From Eubacterium sp. (GTDB taxonomy: Bacteria > Bacillota > Clostridia > Lachnospirales > Lachnospiraceae), in the NCBI GenBank assembly GCA_017459675.1, contig JAFUCM010000182.1, forward strand, positions 1 to 53,782: a stretch of 53,782 nucleotides of DNA, written 5' to 3'. The number at the start of each line of letters is the position of its first letter. Position 1 is the first letter of the stretch. Under the pieces are notes generated by a model that was given only the letters and a program-made list of their open reading frames with translations, was not told where the DNA came from and searched no databases. This document shows, piece after piece, positions 1 through 7,809 of this stretch. A program made the position numbers and the translations under genes.

Positions 1-127
1 CTTCTGCTGCAGAAGATGCTGCGGATGCTGCTGCGGAGGATGCACTGTCGCTGCTGCCGCCGCATGCTGCCAGCATAGATGCTGCCATTGCCGTTGCCAT
101 TGCCACTGCTAAAAATCTCTTTTTCAT
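1..127 (-). CDS. Lipoprotein N-terminus, probable solute-binding protein (partial)
   Basis: Only the first 42 codons are present; the gene runs off the left edge. The start has a good ribosome site (AAGGAG about 7 bases upstream). The protein opens MKKRFLAVAMATAMAASMLA and then has the lipobox LAAC followed by GGSSDSASSAA, a Ser/Ala-rich linker. This is the usual look of a lipid-anchored extracytoplasmic substrate-binding protein of an ABC or TRAP transporter in Clostridia. It is the last visible gene of the minus-strand operon that begins near 5.5 kb, so it probably delivers the sugar acid or cyclitol handled by the dehydrogenases upstream. The transporter class cannot be decided from the fragment. 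Confidence 0.75.
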   Translation of the reverse strand, partial: MKKRFLAVAMATAMAASMLAACGGSSDSASSAAASAASSAAE

Positions 128-281
128 ACCTTTCTCCTTTTTAAGATTGCTTAGCATTTATTTGCACGGACAATTCGTACCCCATTTGTTCGATTCTCTG
201 TGTCCCGAATGTCCGCAGATGCACATCAACGATTCTTAAACCTTCATACCTGTATCACTGTAAAATTATCGTAATCCTGTA

Positions 282-1298
282 TTACTGATAGAATTCCGGC
301 TTCTCGGGAAGTGTGATCTCTTTGCTTGTTCCGCCTTCTGCGCGGCACTCGCCAAGAATGGTTGCCGTCAGACAAGCCATGTAACCGTCCCATGCGGATG
401 CACCGTGCGGTGTCTCGCCTGCAAGTACAGTATCTACCCAGTCCTGCATCTCGATGTTATATGCCTCGATGAATCTGGTCTCCCAGCCCGGCATGATTCC
501 GGATGCCTTCGTGCAGTCTGTCTTGGTGATTACACGCGGCGGATCCGGCAGCTTTGCGGTTCCGAGATCACCGACGACCTCACACTGGATGTCATAGCCA
601 TAGCCTGAACTCTGACTGATCTCAACATCGATGCAGATGCCCTTCTTTGTACGGAGCATCATGATCTGCGGATCCTGCAGACCTTCCTTTGCGGAAATAC
701 TGCTCTGGCGCGGCAGAACAACCTGACCGGATACATAGTCATCATCCAGCAGCCAGCGGAGTACGTCGATCTCGTGTACACCGGAGTTCTTGATAGACAT
801 CTCGGATGTCATCGTTGCTGCGTGTGTCATATTTCTGTGACATGCATGTACGATCAGCGGCAGTCCGATCTTGCCTTCTTCGATCGTCTTTTTCAGCTCT
901 ACATAGCCCGGATCAAAGCGGCGCATGAAGCCGACCTGGACGATTCTCTTTCCAAATGCTTCCTCAGCCCTGATGATCTCTTCGCACTCTGCAACCTCTG
1001 TTGCCAGCGGTTTCTCACAGAATACATATTTGCCTGCCTTGATGCTGGCCATAACATACTGTGCGTGTGCCGGGTCCCACGTGGTGACCATGACTGCTTC
1101 AACCTCAGGGCTGTTGATCAGCTCTTCGCCGTCCTCATAGAACTTTGCGCCGTACTGTTCCGCGACCTTGCGGCCGACTTCCTGGTTTACTTCAGAAACT
1201 GCCACAACACGGCAGCCTGTGATGCGCTCTGTCAGACGCTTTACATGCTCTCTTCCGATTGCGCCGAGTCCGACAACACCAATCTGTAATTCTTTCAT
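282..1298 (-). CDS. Gfo/Idh/MocA family NAD(P)-dependent oxidoreductase (inositol 2-dehydrogenase-like)
   Basis: 338 aa, the usual size for this family. The N-terminal Rossmann fold has GVVGLGAIGREH (residues about 6-18), the EKP motif sits in FCEKPLA (about 93-99), and the C-terminal half carries the catalytic-region NSGVHEIDVLRWLL. Members oxidise cyclitols or sugars with NAD(P). The start has GGGAGG at good spacing. It lies 14 bases after the zinc dehydrogenase gene at 1313 and belongs to the same minus-strand operon as two alcohol dehydrogenases and a dehydroquinate dehydratase-like protein. An inositol, quinate-type cyclitol or sugar-acid substrate fits this company, but the exact substrate cannot be read from the sequence. 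Confidence 0.88.
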   Translation of the reverse strand: MKELQIGVVGLGAIGREHVKRLTERITGCRVVAVSEVNQEVGRKVAEQYGAKFYEDGEELINSPEVEAVMVTTWDPAHAQYVMASIKAGKYVFCEKPLATEVAECEEIIRAEEAFGKRIVQVGFMRRFDPGYVELKKTIEEGKIGLPLIVHACHRNMTHAATMTSEMSIKNSGVHEIDVLRWLLDDDYVSGQVVLPRQSSISAKEGLQDPQIMMLRTKKGICIDVEISQSSGYGYDIQCEVVGDLGTAKLPDPPRVITKTDCTKASGIMPGWETRFIEAYNIEMQDWVDTVLAGETPHGASAWDGYMACLTATILGECRAEGGTSKEITLPEKPEFYQ

Positions 1299-1312
1299 CT
1301 TGTACCTCCCAC

Positions 1313-2350
1313 TTATCTGATGTCATCCCACGGATAGAGGATAACCTCGATTGCCTGACTGGTTCGCATAGCCTCGAGACCGATCTCGAAATCCTTCAGC
1401 GGCAGACGGTGTGTAATCATATAAGAGAAATCAAGCTGTCCGCTGTTCAGGCCGCTCGCGACTGTCTGCAGCACATTGACGCCGATGAAAGAGCCGAGAA
1501 CTGTGATGCCCTTGCGTGCGATCCAGTGCTGGCTGATGGTCTGCTCCGCCTTGTCATTGAGACCGATGACCAGAACCGTTCCGCCCGGACGTACCAGGTC
1601 GATACACTGATCAATCGTTGTGCCGACACACTCAATGGTGATATCCGCGCCAAGCGGCATTTCTTCCTGAACAACTGCTTTCAGATCCTCTTCTCTCGTG
1701 TTGACGATTCTGTCCGCGCCGCTCTCCAGAAGATATTTTCTGCGTGCTTCACTTCTGCCTGTGATGATGACCTTGCCTGCGCCGGCCATTTTGCAGAGTT
1801 TTGTAAAATACATGCCGAACGGGCCGCCGCCGATGATCACGACATTATCACCCGGCATGATGTGCAGCTTTTTCATTCCGCCCATTGCCACATTCAGCGG
1901 CTCAGCAAAAATCGCATTGTCGATCGGTACATCTTTATTTATTTTCGCGAGGTTTGTATCCGGGCATACCAGATACTGTGCAAATGCCCCGTCATATTCC
2001 ATTCCAATTGATTTCATATTCGGGCAGACATTGTAATCGCCCTTCTTGCAGATCTCACAAGTTCCGCAGGCGATGTTGTTGTCCATAATCAGACGGTCGC
2101 CCGGCTTGAATCCTGTGACTGACTCACCGCATTCTACGACTTCGCCGACGATCTCGTGGCCGATGATCGTTCCGGGAATTGCCGGATACTGCGGCGGTGT
2201 TGCCAGAATATGTACATCTGTACCGCAGATACTGCAGGCAAGAACCTTGACCAGCACATCATTTGGCCGCTTCAGCTGCGGTATCGGTTTCTGTGTGATT
2301 TCGTATTTGCCGACTTCGGTAAATACAACACAATCCATCATTCCCTGCAT
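1313..2350 (-). CDS. Zinc-dependent alcohol dehydrogenase, sorbitol/threonine dehydrogenase type
   Basis: 345 aa medium-chain dehydrogenase. The catalytic zinc region is seen as CSICGTDVH near residue 38 and GHEIVGEV; the structural zinc lobe is CGTCEICKKGDYNVC; the Rossmann motif is GGGPFG. The start at 2350 is set by GGAGG eight bases upstream; a second in-frame ATG follows two codons later but is worse placed. It oxidises a secondary alcohol of a polyol or related compound with NAD(P). It is second to last of the minus-strand catabolic genes visible before the lipoprotein, and is a paralogue of the dehydrogenase at 2519-3544, so the pathway may need two successive or alternative alcohol oxidations. 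Confidence 0.9.
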   Translation of the reverse strand: MQGMMDCVVFTEVGKYEITQKPIPQLKRPNDVLVKVLACSICGTDVHILATPPQYPAIPGTIIGHEIVGEVVECGESVTGFKPGDRLIMDNNIACGTCEICKKGDYNVCPNMKSIGMEYDGAFAQYLVCPDTNLAKINKDVPIDNAIFAEPLNVAMGGMKKLHIMPGDNVVIIGGGPFGMYFTKLCKMAGAGKVIITGRSEARRKYLLESGADRIVNTREEDLKAVVQEEMPLGADITIECVGTTIDQCIDLVRPGGTVLVIGLNDKAEQTISQHWIARKGITVLGSFIGVNVLQTVASGLNSGQLDFSYMITHRLPLKDFEIGLEAMRTSQAIEVILYPWDDIR

Positions 2351-2381
2351 GGTAAAAACCTCCGTTTGTGTCTTATGAGAA

Positions 2382-2473
2382 TGCAGGCGGCTGCCACAAT
2401 GCAGTAATCATGGCTACTGCAACAGCTCCGACTCTATGTTAGAAACTTTATCCGCACAGGACAGCCGCCCGCA
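2382..2473 (-). other. Intercistronic inverted repeat between the two alcohol dehydrogenase genes
   Basis: The arms TGCAGGCGGCTG (2382-2393) and CAGCCGCCCGCA (2462-2473) pair over 12 bases with one mismatch, around a 68-base loop. It lies in the 168-base gap between the genes at 2519-3544 and 1313-2350 and has no T-tract, so it is more likely an mRNA processing or stability element than a terminator. A 13-base tandem motif TATGGTATTTCAA is also in this gap near 2490-2516. Confidence 0.45.
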
Positions 2474-2518
2474 TATTCATCGATCTAGTATGGTATTTCA
2501 ATATGGTATTTCAATCAT

Positions 2519-3544
2519 TTATTCCGGAAGTCCGTTCGGATATACGATGCAGCGGCATGCTTTCTTATTGCGCATTGCTTCGATACCCTCATGGATGTTG
2601 TCCAGTGTCAGTCTGTGTGTGATGAACTTGTCCAGTCCCAGTTCCGGGTTGCGGATCAGTTCCAGAGCGCCCGGGAAGTCCTTTCCGAGTGCGCCGAAGA
2701 TGGAGATCTCGTCCAGTACGAATGCGCCCGGTGCAATTTCGGATCTTGCATTGTTGTCAAGACCGAACAGAAGGATGCGTCCCTGCGGGTTGATCAGCTT
2801 CTGTGCCTCCGGAAGGATGTTGCCGCGGCCGACTGCGTCGATGATCAGGTCTGCCTTGAATGGCCAGTTTGCCTTCATAACATCTTCCAGATTCTCCTTT
2901 GCAACGTCGACAACGATGTCAGCGCCGCAGTTCTTTGCTTCTTTGACGCGGTCCTCGCCCTTTGCGGTGACGATCAGGTTTCTGACGCCGAATGCCTTCA
3001 GGGCACGGATGAATGTAAGACCGATCGGGCCTGCGCCGTAGAGGATTACGTAGTCAACCGGTGAAGGTGTCACCTTGTTCAGGGAGCTGACGACACATGC
3101 CAGCGGCTCAACCTGTGCAACGATCTCAACCGGAATATCCTGGTCGACGTGGTACATCTGGCCTGCGTCAACCTTTGCGAACTCTGAAAATCCGCCGTCA
3201 GCCAGCTGACCGTAATGGTCGGAATTGGAGCAGAGATCGCCTCTGTTGTGTGTGCACTCGAAGCAGTGACCGCAGCGTACACGCGGGTTGACTGCTACGC
3301 GCTCGCCGATCTCAAAGCCCTTGACATCCTCGCCCATCTCGGTGATGGTTCCGCAGAACTCATGTCCGTAGATGATGCCCGGCTTCATGTACTGTCCCGG
3401 AGGAATTGCCAGTCCGTGGATGTCGCTGCCGCAGATGCTTGCTGCGTCAACGCGGATGATAACGTCTGTTGGCTTTGTAATTTCCGGCTTCGGAATATCT
3501 TTTACTGTCAGGGTTCCCGGTCCCTCGAAAATAGCAGCTTTCAT
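2519..3544 (-). CDS. Zinc-dependent alcohol dehydrogenase, second paralogue
   Basis: 341 aa. It has CGSDIHG at the catalytic zinc site, GHEFCGTI, the structural lobe CGHCFECTHNRGDLC, and the Rossmann motif GAGPIG. AAGGAG lies seven bases before the ATG. It shares architecture with the neighbouring 345-aa dehydrogenase but the sequences are clearly divergent, so they are old paralogues, not a recent duplication. It is transcribed after the dehydroquinate dehydratase-like gene (3717-5237), with a 172-base hairpin-bearing spacer between them. The likely role is NAD(P)-linked oxidation of a polyol or cyclitol hydroxyl in the same pathway. Confidence 0.9.
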   Translation of the reverse strand: MKAAIFEGPGTLTVKDIPKPEITKPTDVIIRVDAASICGSDIHGLAIPPGQYMKPGIIYGHEFCGTITEMGEDVKGFEIGERVAVNPRVRCGHCFECTHNRGDLCSNSDHYGQLADGGFSEFAKVDAGQMYHVDQDIPVEIVAQVEPLACVVSSLNKVTPSPVDYVILYGAGPIGLTFIRALKAFGVRNLIVTAKGEDRVKEAKNCGADIVVDVAKENLEDVMKANWPFKADLIIDAVGRGNILPEAQKLINPQGRILLFGLDNNARSEIAPGAFVLDEISIFGALGKDFPGALELIRNPELGLDKFITHRLTLDNIHEGIEAMRNKKACRCIVYPNGLPE

Positions 3545-3608
3545 ATCAATTCTCCTTATCTCTCTGTCTTATCTCTGTCTGAATCATCTGGATTGTTTCA
3601 CATTTCCG

Positions 3609-3669
3609 GCCGGGACTCTGCAGGGCGGCAGGCTTCAGGCTGATGCCGCCCCTGCATTGGTTTCCCGGC
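3609..3669 (-). other. Intercistronic GC-rich nested hairpin
   Basis: GCCGGGA (3609-3615) pairs with TCCCGGC (3663-3669), and inside it GCAGGGCGGCA (3620-3630) pairs with TGCCGCCCCTGC (3644-3655) with one bulge. It sits between the dehydratase-like gene and the second dehydrogenase gene. No T-tract follows on the minus strand, so processing or stabilisation of the upstream message is the more likely role. Its inner arm resembles the arm of the hairpin at 2382-2473, and both spacers carry the string TTAGAAAC. Confidence 0.45.
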
Positions 3670-3716
3670 TTATATGGTTAGAAACACTTAGAATTGTTAA
3701 TTTCGAAAGGATGTAA

Positions 3717-5237
3717 TTAATATCCGAAGATATCAGCAAGCTGGTCGACGTAGTGGATGTCCTCTTCCTCGCCGCCGCGGATGCCTGTGATGTCGATGAA
3801 CTCGAAGTCAGCGCCGATCTCGCCGCCCATGGTACGGGTGATGAGGCCTGTGTCGCCCATTGCGCAGATGATGCACGGCTCCTGCAGGAATGTCTCACGC
3901 ATTTCCTTGGATGCCTCGGAGCATCTGACTGCATCTTCGTAGTTGGTAGCTGTCAGGTAGAACTTCGGCAGAGCAGATCCTTTGTCCAGGCACTCCTTGA
4001 AGGTGTCGATAATCTCCTGGTGAGACGGTGTCAGTGTCCACTTATGCTGGGAAACAACAAGCTTTGTTCCGTTTGCTGCGCAGACATCCTGCATCTCTTT
4101 GATCATTTCCGGTGTGTTGTCGATCTCGGTGTCAGCGTATGCGATGAGACCTGTGTTGATCAGAGCCTTGGTCAGGAACAGACGCTGCTCATCCGGATAC
4201 CACTTCAGGCCGCCCTCTTTCTTGACACGGAAGGTGAGGAGGATCGGAACCTTCGGCATGATCTCTTTGATCTGTTTCAGAACGTCAATCCAGTAATCTG
4301 CTACGAACTGGGTGGTTCCCATCGGAAGCAGGTAGTCGATTCTCCACTCAACCATCTCCGGATTGGTAGCTGCAACTCTCTTTGCCTCTGCAAGGACATC
4401 ATCTTTGGTGCGCTTCTTGAGCATCATGCAGCGAAGGAAGCGCTCGCCGCCCATGACATGTCCGTCGATATCGTACTGGATCGGGCTCTGGAGTTTCTTA
4501 TAGTGGCCGTAGCATGCAACCATTCTCTTGTACTGGTTGTAGCTCTCGAACAGGCCGCCTTCCGGCTCAACGAGCTGATAGAAACCGAAGTCATTGCCTG
4601 CCTTCTCGGAGAGGATTCTGGTCTGGAATCCGACTTCGCCCATCGGCCATACGGTTGCCGGAATGCTGACGATGTCAGAAGCTGCGATTTCTTTGGAAGC
4701 ATATCCGAGTGTGATGACATCCGGATCATCCTTTGCGATATATGCGAGGTAAGCCATGTCAGCGCCCTTGTCTTCGCAGACCTTAGCCATTGCGATGTCA
4801 TCGTCTTTGCTCTTGGTTCCCTCGAAGCAGATGTAAGAAAGCATCAGCTTTTTGCCGGTTGCCTTCAGTGCTGCCAGGAAGGATTCCTCTGCACATACGT
4901 CTGCGCCGAAAATATCAACATAGTCAGCTGCGGACTTTGCAGTTGCCTGCTTCTCTTCATCAGATGCTGTGCAGTCATAACCTGCTGTATTGAAGTTCAC
5001 CAGGACGATCTTCTCAGCAAACGCCGGGCTGCACTCTGCGAGTACATCAACCATTGTTGCGATCTTGTCCATGTTGCCGACGTTGATCTCAATGCCTGCT
5101 TCCGGAGCAGCAACAGCTTCTGCGAGCTGGTTCTTCATCTCTTCTGCGTTCTTCGGGGAGATGGATACGAATGCTGTGTAAGCATCAGCGCCGACGGTGT
5201 AGTTCTTAACTGTGAATGTTTTCTTGAAGTTTGCCAT
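3717..5237 (-). CDS. Two-domain type I 3-dehydroquinate dehydratase-like protein
   Basis: 506 aa, twice the roughly 250 aa of AroD. The C-terminal half has the family landmarks: VEWRIDYL (Glu298), TFRVKKEGG, SQHKWTLTPS (His398, general base), PKFYLTATNYEDA (Lys425, Schiff-base lysine) and MGDTGLITRTMGGE (Arg468). The N-terminal half aligns to the same fold: IEINVGNMD, LSYICFEGTKS with Ile136 in place of the catalytic His, GADMAYLAYIA with Tyr163 in place of the Lys, and MGEVGFQTRILSEKAG. It is therefore a tandem fusion with one degenerate and one apparently intact active site. It is the first gene of the operon from the promoter at 5486-5514, beside polyol dehydrogenases, so a catabolic role (quinate/shikimate-like) is more likely than aromatic amino acid synthesis. 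Confidence 0.82.
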   Translation of the reverse strand: MANFKKTFTVKNYTVGADAYTAFVSISPKNAEEMKNQLAEAVAAPEAGIEINVGNMDKIATMVDVLAECSPAFAEKIVLVNFNTAGYDCTASDEEKQATAKSAADYVDIFGADVCAEESFLAALKATGKKLMLSYICFEGTKSKDDDIAMAKVCEDKGADMAYLAYIAKDDPDVITLGYASKEIAASDIVSIPATVWPMGEVGFQTRILSEKAGNDFGFYQLVEPEGGLFESYNQYKRMVACYGHYKKLQSPIQYDIDGHVMGGERFLRCMMLKKRTKDDVLAEAKRVAATNPEMVEWRIDYLLPMGTTQFVADYWIDVLKQIKEIMPKVPILLTFRVKKEGGLKWYPDEQRLFLTKALINTGLIAYADTEIDNTPEMIKEMQDVCAANGTKLVVSQHKWTLTPSHQEIIDTFKECLDKGSALPKFYLTATNYEDAVRCSEASKEMRETFLQEPCIICAMGDTGLITRTMGGEIGADFEFIDITGIRGGEEEDIHYVDQLADIFGY

Positions 5238-5331
5238 GATTTTTTCTCCTTTTTTAAGTGTGGCTATTTTTATAATCTGTCATGCAGATTATTGAGTCCT
5301 TTGTCAGTTCCGGTCCCTTCAGGGGGGACGC

Positions 5332-5381
5332 ATGATTCGATGCGGGATTTTTATTCACCCGACTATCCTGCACCGAATCAT
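5332..5381 (-). promoter_or_regulatory. Inverted repeat in the 5' leader of the dehydratase operon
   Basis: ATGATTCGATGC (5332-5343) and GCACCGAATCAT (5370-5381) form a 12-base imperfect palindrome with a 26-base spacer, about 100-150 bases downstream of the predicted transcription start and upstream of the gene start at 5237. It may be an operator or a leader hairpin. The rest of the 572-base stretch from 5238 to 5809 is T-rich on the plus strand; apart from the promoter at 5486-5514 and a small GTCCC/GGGAC hairpin near 5313-5329 I see no gene or other feature in it. Confidence 0.4.
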
Positions 5382-5485
5382 ACATTTGGAGGAAAGCAAA
5401 TTACTTTAAAAGTATTTTCGTTGCTTTTGATACATCCGACTCTTTTCTTGCTTGTTTTCTGCGTCATCCGTATCTTTATGGTGTT

Positions 5486-5514
5486 ACTATACTCCATTAC
5501 GTTCTATTTTTCAA
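5486..5514 (-). promoter_or_regulatory. Sigma-A promoter of the dehydratase/dehydrogenase operon
   Basis: On the minus strand TTGAAA (5509-5514) and TATAGT (5486-5491) are spaced by exactly 17 bases. Transcription would start near 5479, giving a leader of about 240 bases before the ATG at 5237. No competing promoter of this quality is seen in the gaps further along the operon. Confidence 0.65.
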
Positions 5515-5809
5515 GTATCTTTTTGATCTTTTTCGCATGTTTGTAAGTTTTTCACAATTGAATACGTCCGTTTCTGTCTGGTTTTTGCAGAAAATAGTAT
5601 GTATTAGTGTTGTGTCATGCCATACATACTGTTTTAGCAGTTTCTTAACGCATCTTCGCCCCGCTTGTTTTCTGACTTTTCAGACACTTTTTGCCGAATT
5701 TTTCGCGCAAAAAAGCAGAGGCTATCTGAATTTATACCAGATATCCTCTGCAAAACATTCTCTTTATTCGTTTTTACCGTTTTGATTTACATACCTTTTA
5801 TAAAATGTA

Positions 5810-6262
5810 TTATTTTCCCGCTTCCATCAGCTCAATGCAGATATTGTTCGGATCGCGCATGTAAACCCATTTAAAATCGACAGATCCGTCTTCTTTGTAG
5901 TCCGTATTAATCTCCGAATGGAAGCGGATTCCTCTGGCCGTAAGATCCCGGTACATCTCCTCCAGGTTATCGACCCACATCGCCACATGGGCAGAACCGG
6001 AGACAGACATATCGCCATGGTATTCAGCACTGACCGGATCTGTAAACTGGAAAAACTCCAGTTCATGACCGCCTGCCTTTACAACAGCCGTCTTCATGGA
6101 TGCTTCACCATCCAAACCCAGAACGCCATGCGCGATAACCGGGCCGGCAGCATCCCCGCTCTTCAGGAGCTCGCCGCCCATCACTTCTGTCCAGAAAGCA
6201 ACCTGCTTCTCAATATCTGCCACAATAAAACCTGTGTGTGCCACGTTTATAATCGATGCCAT
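5810..6262 (-). CDS. VOC family (glyoxalase/bleomycin-resistance fold) protein
   Basis: 150 aa, two beta-alpha-beta-beta-beta modules. The N-terminus has INVAHTGFIVADIEKQVAFW, the middle AHVAMWVDNLEEMYRDL, and the end DFKWVYMRDPNNICIELME, with His and Glu residues at the usual metal-ligand places. Such proteins act as glyoxalases, epimerases, dioxygenases or ring-cleaving enzymes; the specific reaction cannot be told. AAAAGGAG precedes the ATG. It is upstream of, and on the same strand as, the dehydratase operon, but about 300 bases separate its stop from that promoter, so it may be a separate unit. Some VOC domains occur with dehydroshikimate dehydratases, which makes a link to the next operon possible. 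Confidence 0.8.
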   Translation of the reverse strand: MASIINVAHTGFIVADIEKQVAFWTEVMGGELLKSGDAAGPVIAHGVLGLDGEASMKTAVVKAGGHELEFFQFTDPVSAEYHGDMSVSGSAHVAMWVDNLEEMYRDLTARGIRFHSEINTDYKEDGSVDFKWVYMRDPNNICIELMEAGK

Positions 6263-6350
6263 CCCGTCTCTCCTTTTATCCTATTCATGTTTTTCACAGC
6301 TGCATAGTTCTTCTATCGATCTATTATATAGAAGAATCTGCTCTTCTGCA

Positions 6351-6392
6351 AAACAAACGCAGCGGGGAATCCATTCGAAGATCCCTGCTGCG
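6351..6392 (-). terminator. Intrinsic terminator of the radical SAM gene
   Basis: Reading the minus strand, CGCAGCAGGGA (6382-6392) pairs with TCCCCGCTGCG (6358-6368) over 11 bases with one wobble, and is followed by TTTGTTT (6351-6357). It begins 31 bases after the stop codon of the radical SAM gene. Confidence 0.7.
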
Positions 6393-6422
6393 CAGTATTT
6401 TCAGCGTTCCGATTACCTTGTA

Positions 6423-7307
6423 TCAGACAGAAGTCTTCGCGTTGCGATATGCGCGCAGCCGCGCCTCGTCTTCATCGGTCAGTGAATCACGGATTTCAAT
6501 CATCTGTCCGACAACATTTTCCTTATCTTTCTGCAGATCAATATCAAATGAGAAGTTGGTTGTGTTCGGTGCCGCAAAGATACGGATCTCATTCTTCATG
6601 CCGGAAAGCAGCGTGATAAACTCGGTCAGACGTTCCCGCTCCTCGGCTTCGACAAATTCACCGCGCGCGCGCTCCTCATAGAGCTTCGTTCCCGGAACGA
6701 CCGTAACCATATTCAGATACATATAATAAGGATGCAGCTGGTTCAGCACCTCCACCGTGCGCTTCGCGGAAATCTCGCCGTGGCCCTTGCCGCCCATTCC
6801 GCCGAGATAAATCATGCGGTAGGTAACGCCGGCTTCTTCGAGCCGCTTGCAGCCTTCCAGAATATCCGCGACCGTATAACCTTTGTTGACATGCTCCAGC
6901 ACCTCATCATCCGCACACTCGAAACCGACGACCAGATCGCTGATCCCCAGAGACTTCAGATATTTCATCTCCTCAACGCTCTTTCTGCACAGATCATCTA
7001 CGCGGGCATACATGCTGACCAGTGCCCCCGGAAAATATTTCTGAAACAGCTTGCCGACTTCCGCGAGACGCTCTGTACTAAGTGCATATGGATTGCCGCC
7101 GGAAGCCCAGATCCGCTTCACATTCGGATTCTGGCGCTTTGCCTCCTGCAGATCCTCTTCAATCTGCTCGAGCGGTGCCACACGGAACGGATATCCGTCA
7201 TAGAAATTGCAGAATGTGCAGCTGTTGTGTGTACATCCGACTGATACCTCCACGAACAGGCTGTAAGCGTCTGTCTGCGGTCTGATGATTGGTCCGTTGT
7301 AATGCAT
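6423..7307 (-). CDS. Radical SAM protein (CX4CX2C cluster motif)
   Basis: 294 aa. The cluster-binding motif is GCTHNSCTFCNFY (residues about 29-41), i.e. CX4CX2C, the spacing found in a group of Elp3/MiaB-related radical SAM proteins and not the canonical CX3CX2C. Further landmarks are WASGGNPYAL, DLVVGFECADDEVLEHVNKG and IYLGGMGGKGHGE, the SAM-binding Gly-rich strand. It should cleave S-adenosylmethionine at a 4Fe-4S cluster; the substrate is unknown. AAAGGAG lies nine bases before the ATG. An operator-like motif shared with the arsR promoter lies 34-50 bases upstream, so the neighbouring ArsR protein probably controls it. Confidence 0.85.
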   Translation of the reverse strand: MHYNGPIIRPQTDAYSLFVEVSVGCTHNSCTFCNFYDGYPFRVAPLEQIEEDLQEAKRQNPNVKRIWASGGNPYALSTERLAEVGKLFQKYFPGALVSMYARVDDLCRKSVEEMKYLKSLGISDLVVGFECADDEVLEHVNKGYTVADILEGCKRLEEAGVTYRMIYLGGMGGKGHGEISAKRTVEVLNQLHPYYMYLNMVTVVPGTKLYEERARGEFVEAEERERLTEFITLLSGMKNEIRIFAAPNTTNFSFDIDLQKDKENVVGQMIEIRDSLTDEDEARLRAYRNAKTSV

Positions 7308-7340
7308 GAGTCTATTCTCCTTTATTTCTCTTTATTTCGA

Positions 7341-7357
7341 TATATCGCAAAATATCG
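7341..7357. promoter_or_regulatory. Putative ArsR operator upstream of the radical SAM gene
   Basis: TATATCGCAAAATATCG (plus strand) matches 14 of 17 bases of the reverse complement of 7741-7757, the sequence inside the arsR promoter. It lies 34 bases before the radical SAM start. The overlapping CGATATATCG at 7338-7347 is itself a palindrome. Confidence 0.5.
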
Positions 7358-7377
7358 CTACGTTTGTACATAAGTTT

Positions 7378-7398
7378 GCGGGCAGCTTATCTGCCCGC
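7378..7398 (-). terminator. Hairpin after arsR
   Basis: GCGGGCAG (7378-7385) pairs perfectly with CTGCCCGC (7391-7398) around a 5-base loop, 15 bases after the arsR stop. The minus-strand tail is AAACTTATG, so there is no real T-tract; it may be a weak terminator. Confidence 0.5.
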
Positions 7399-7412
7399 TC
7401 TTATTTCATAAT

Positions 7413-7727
7413 TTACAGTTCCTTCTGTACAAATGCCGCAAATTCGCGGAGTGTCTCCTCGTTTCTTCGGTAGTATGTCCACTTGCCCACGCGGAGCGGC
7501 TCCACCAGTCCGGCCTTGTGCATCATATCCAGATAATGCGAGACCGTTGACTGCGTAATCCCGACCTTATCGCGGATATCACCGACGCAGACCCCTCCGT
7601 TCAGATCTGTTCCTTCCGGCAAATGAATCCCCTGCGGCGGGAAATACTTCTCCGGCTCCTTGAGCCATTGCAGCATCTGCAGACGTATATCATTGTCCAG
7701 TGCCTTAAAGATTGCTTTTATATCCAT
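7413..7727 (-). CDS. ArsR-family winged-helix repressor
   Basis: 104 aa. The N-terminus DIKAIFKALDNDIRLQMLQWLKEPEKYFPP is typical of an ArsR subgroup, followed by VCVGDIRDKVGITQSTVSHYLDMMHKAGLVEPLRVGKWTYYR with the recognition helix QSTVSHYL and the wing. The cysteine pattern of metal sensors is absent (only one Cys near residue 48), so it probably senses something other than arsenite-type metals. There is no ribosome site; the predicted start of transcription falls on the A of the ATG, so the message is probably leaderless. It likely represses itself and the radical SAM gene through the shared motif. Confidence 0.88.
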   Translation of the reverse strand: MDIKAIFKALDNDIRLQMLQWLKEPEKYFPPQGIHLPEGTDLNGGVCVGDIRDKVGITQSTVSHYLDMMHKAGLVEPLRVGKWTYYRRNEETLREFAAFVQKEL

Positions 7728-7733
7728 ATGGTC

Positions 7734-7761
7734 ATTATATCGATTTTTCGCGATATGTCAA
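7734..7761 (-). promoter_or_regulatory. Consensus promoter of arsR with embedded operator (leaderless)
   Basis: On the minus strand TTGACA (7756-7761) and TATAAT (7734-7739), both perfect, are spaced by 16 bases. The usual seven-base step from the end of the -10 hexamer lands on 7727, the A of the arsR ATG. Between the hexamers is ATATCG-N8-CGATAT (7737-7742 and 7751-7756), a good autoregulatory operator candidate that resembles the site at 7341-7357. Confidence 0.75.
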
Positions 7762-7809
7762 GACGTTTTTTGAATCAGAAACACTGTACCAGGCGCAGGA
7801 TCTGAGGCA

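Noticed and set aside
3753..5546. 597-codon plus-strand open frame rich in Cys
   Set aside because: Antisense shadow of the dehydroquinate dehydratase-like gene, running through its promoter region.
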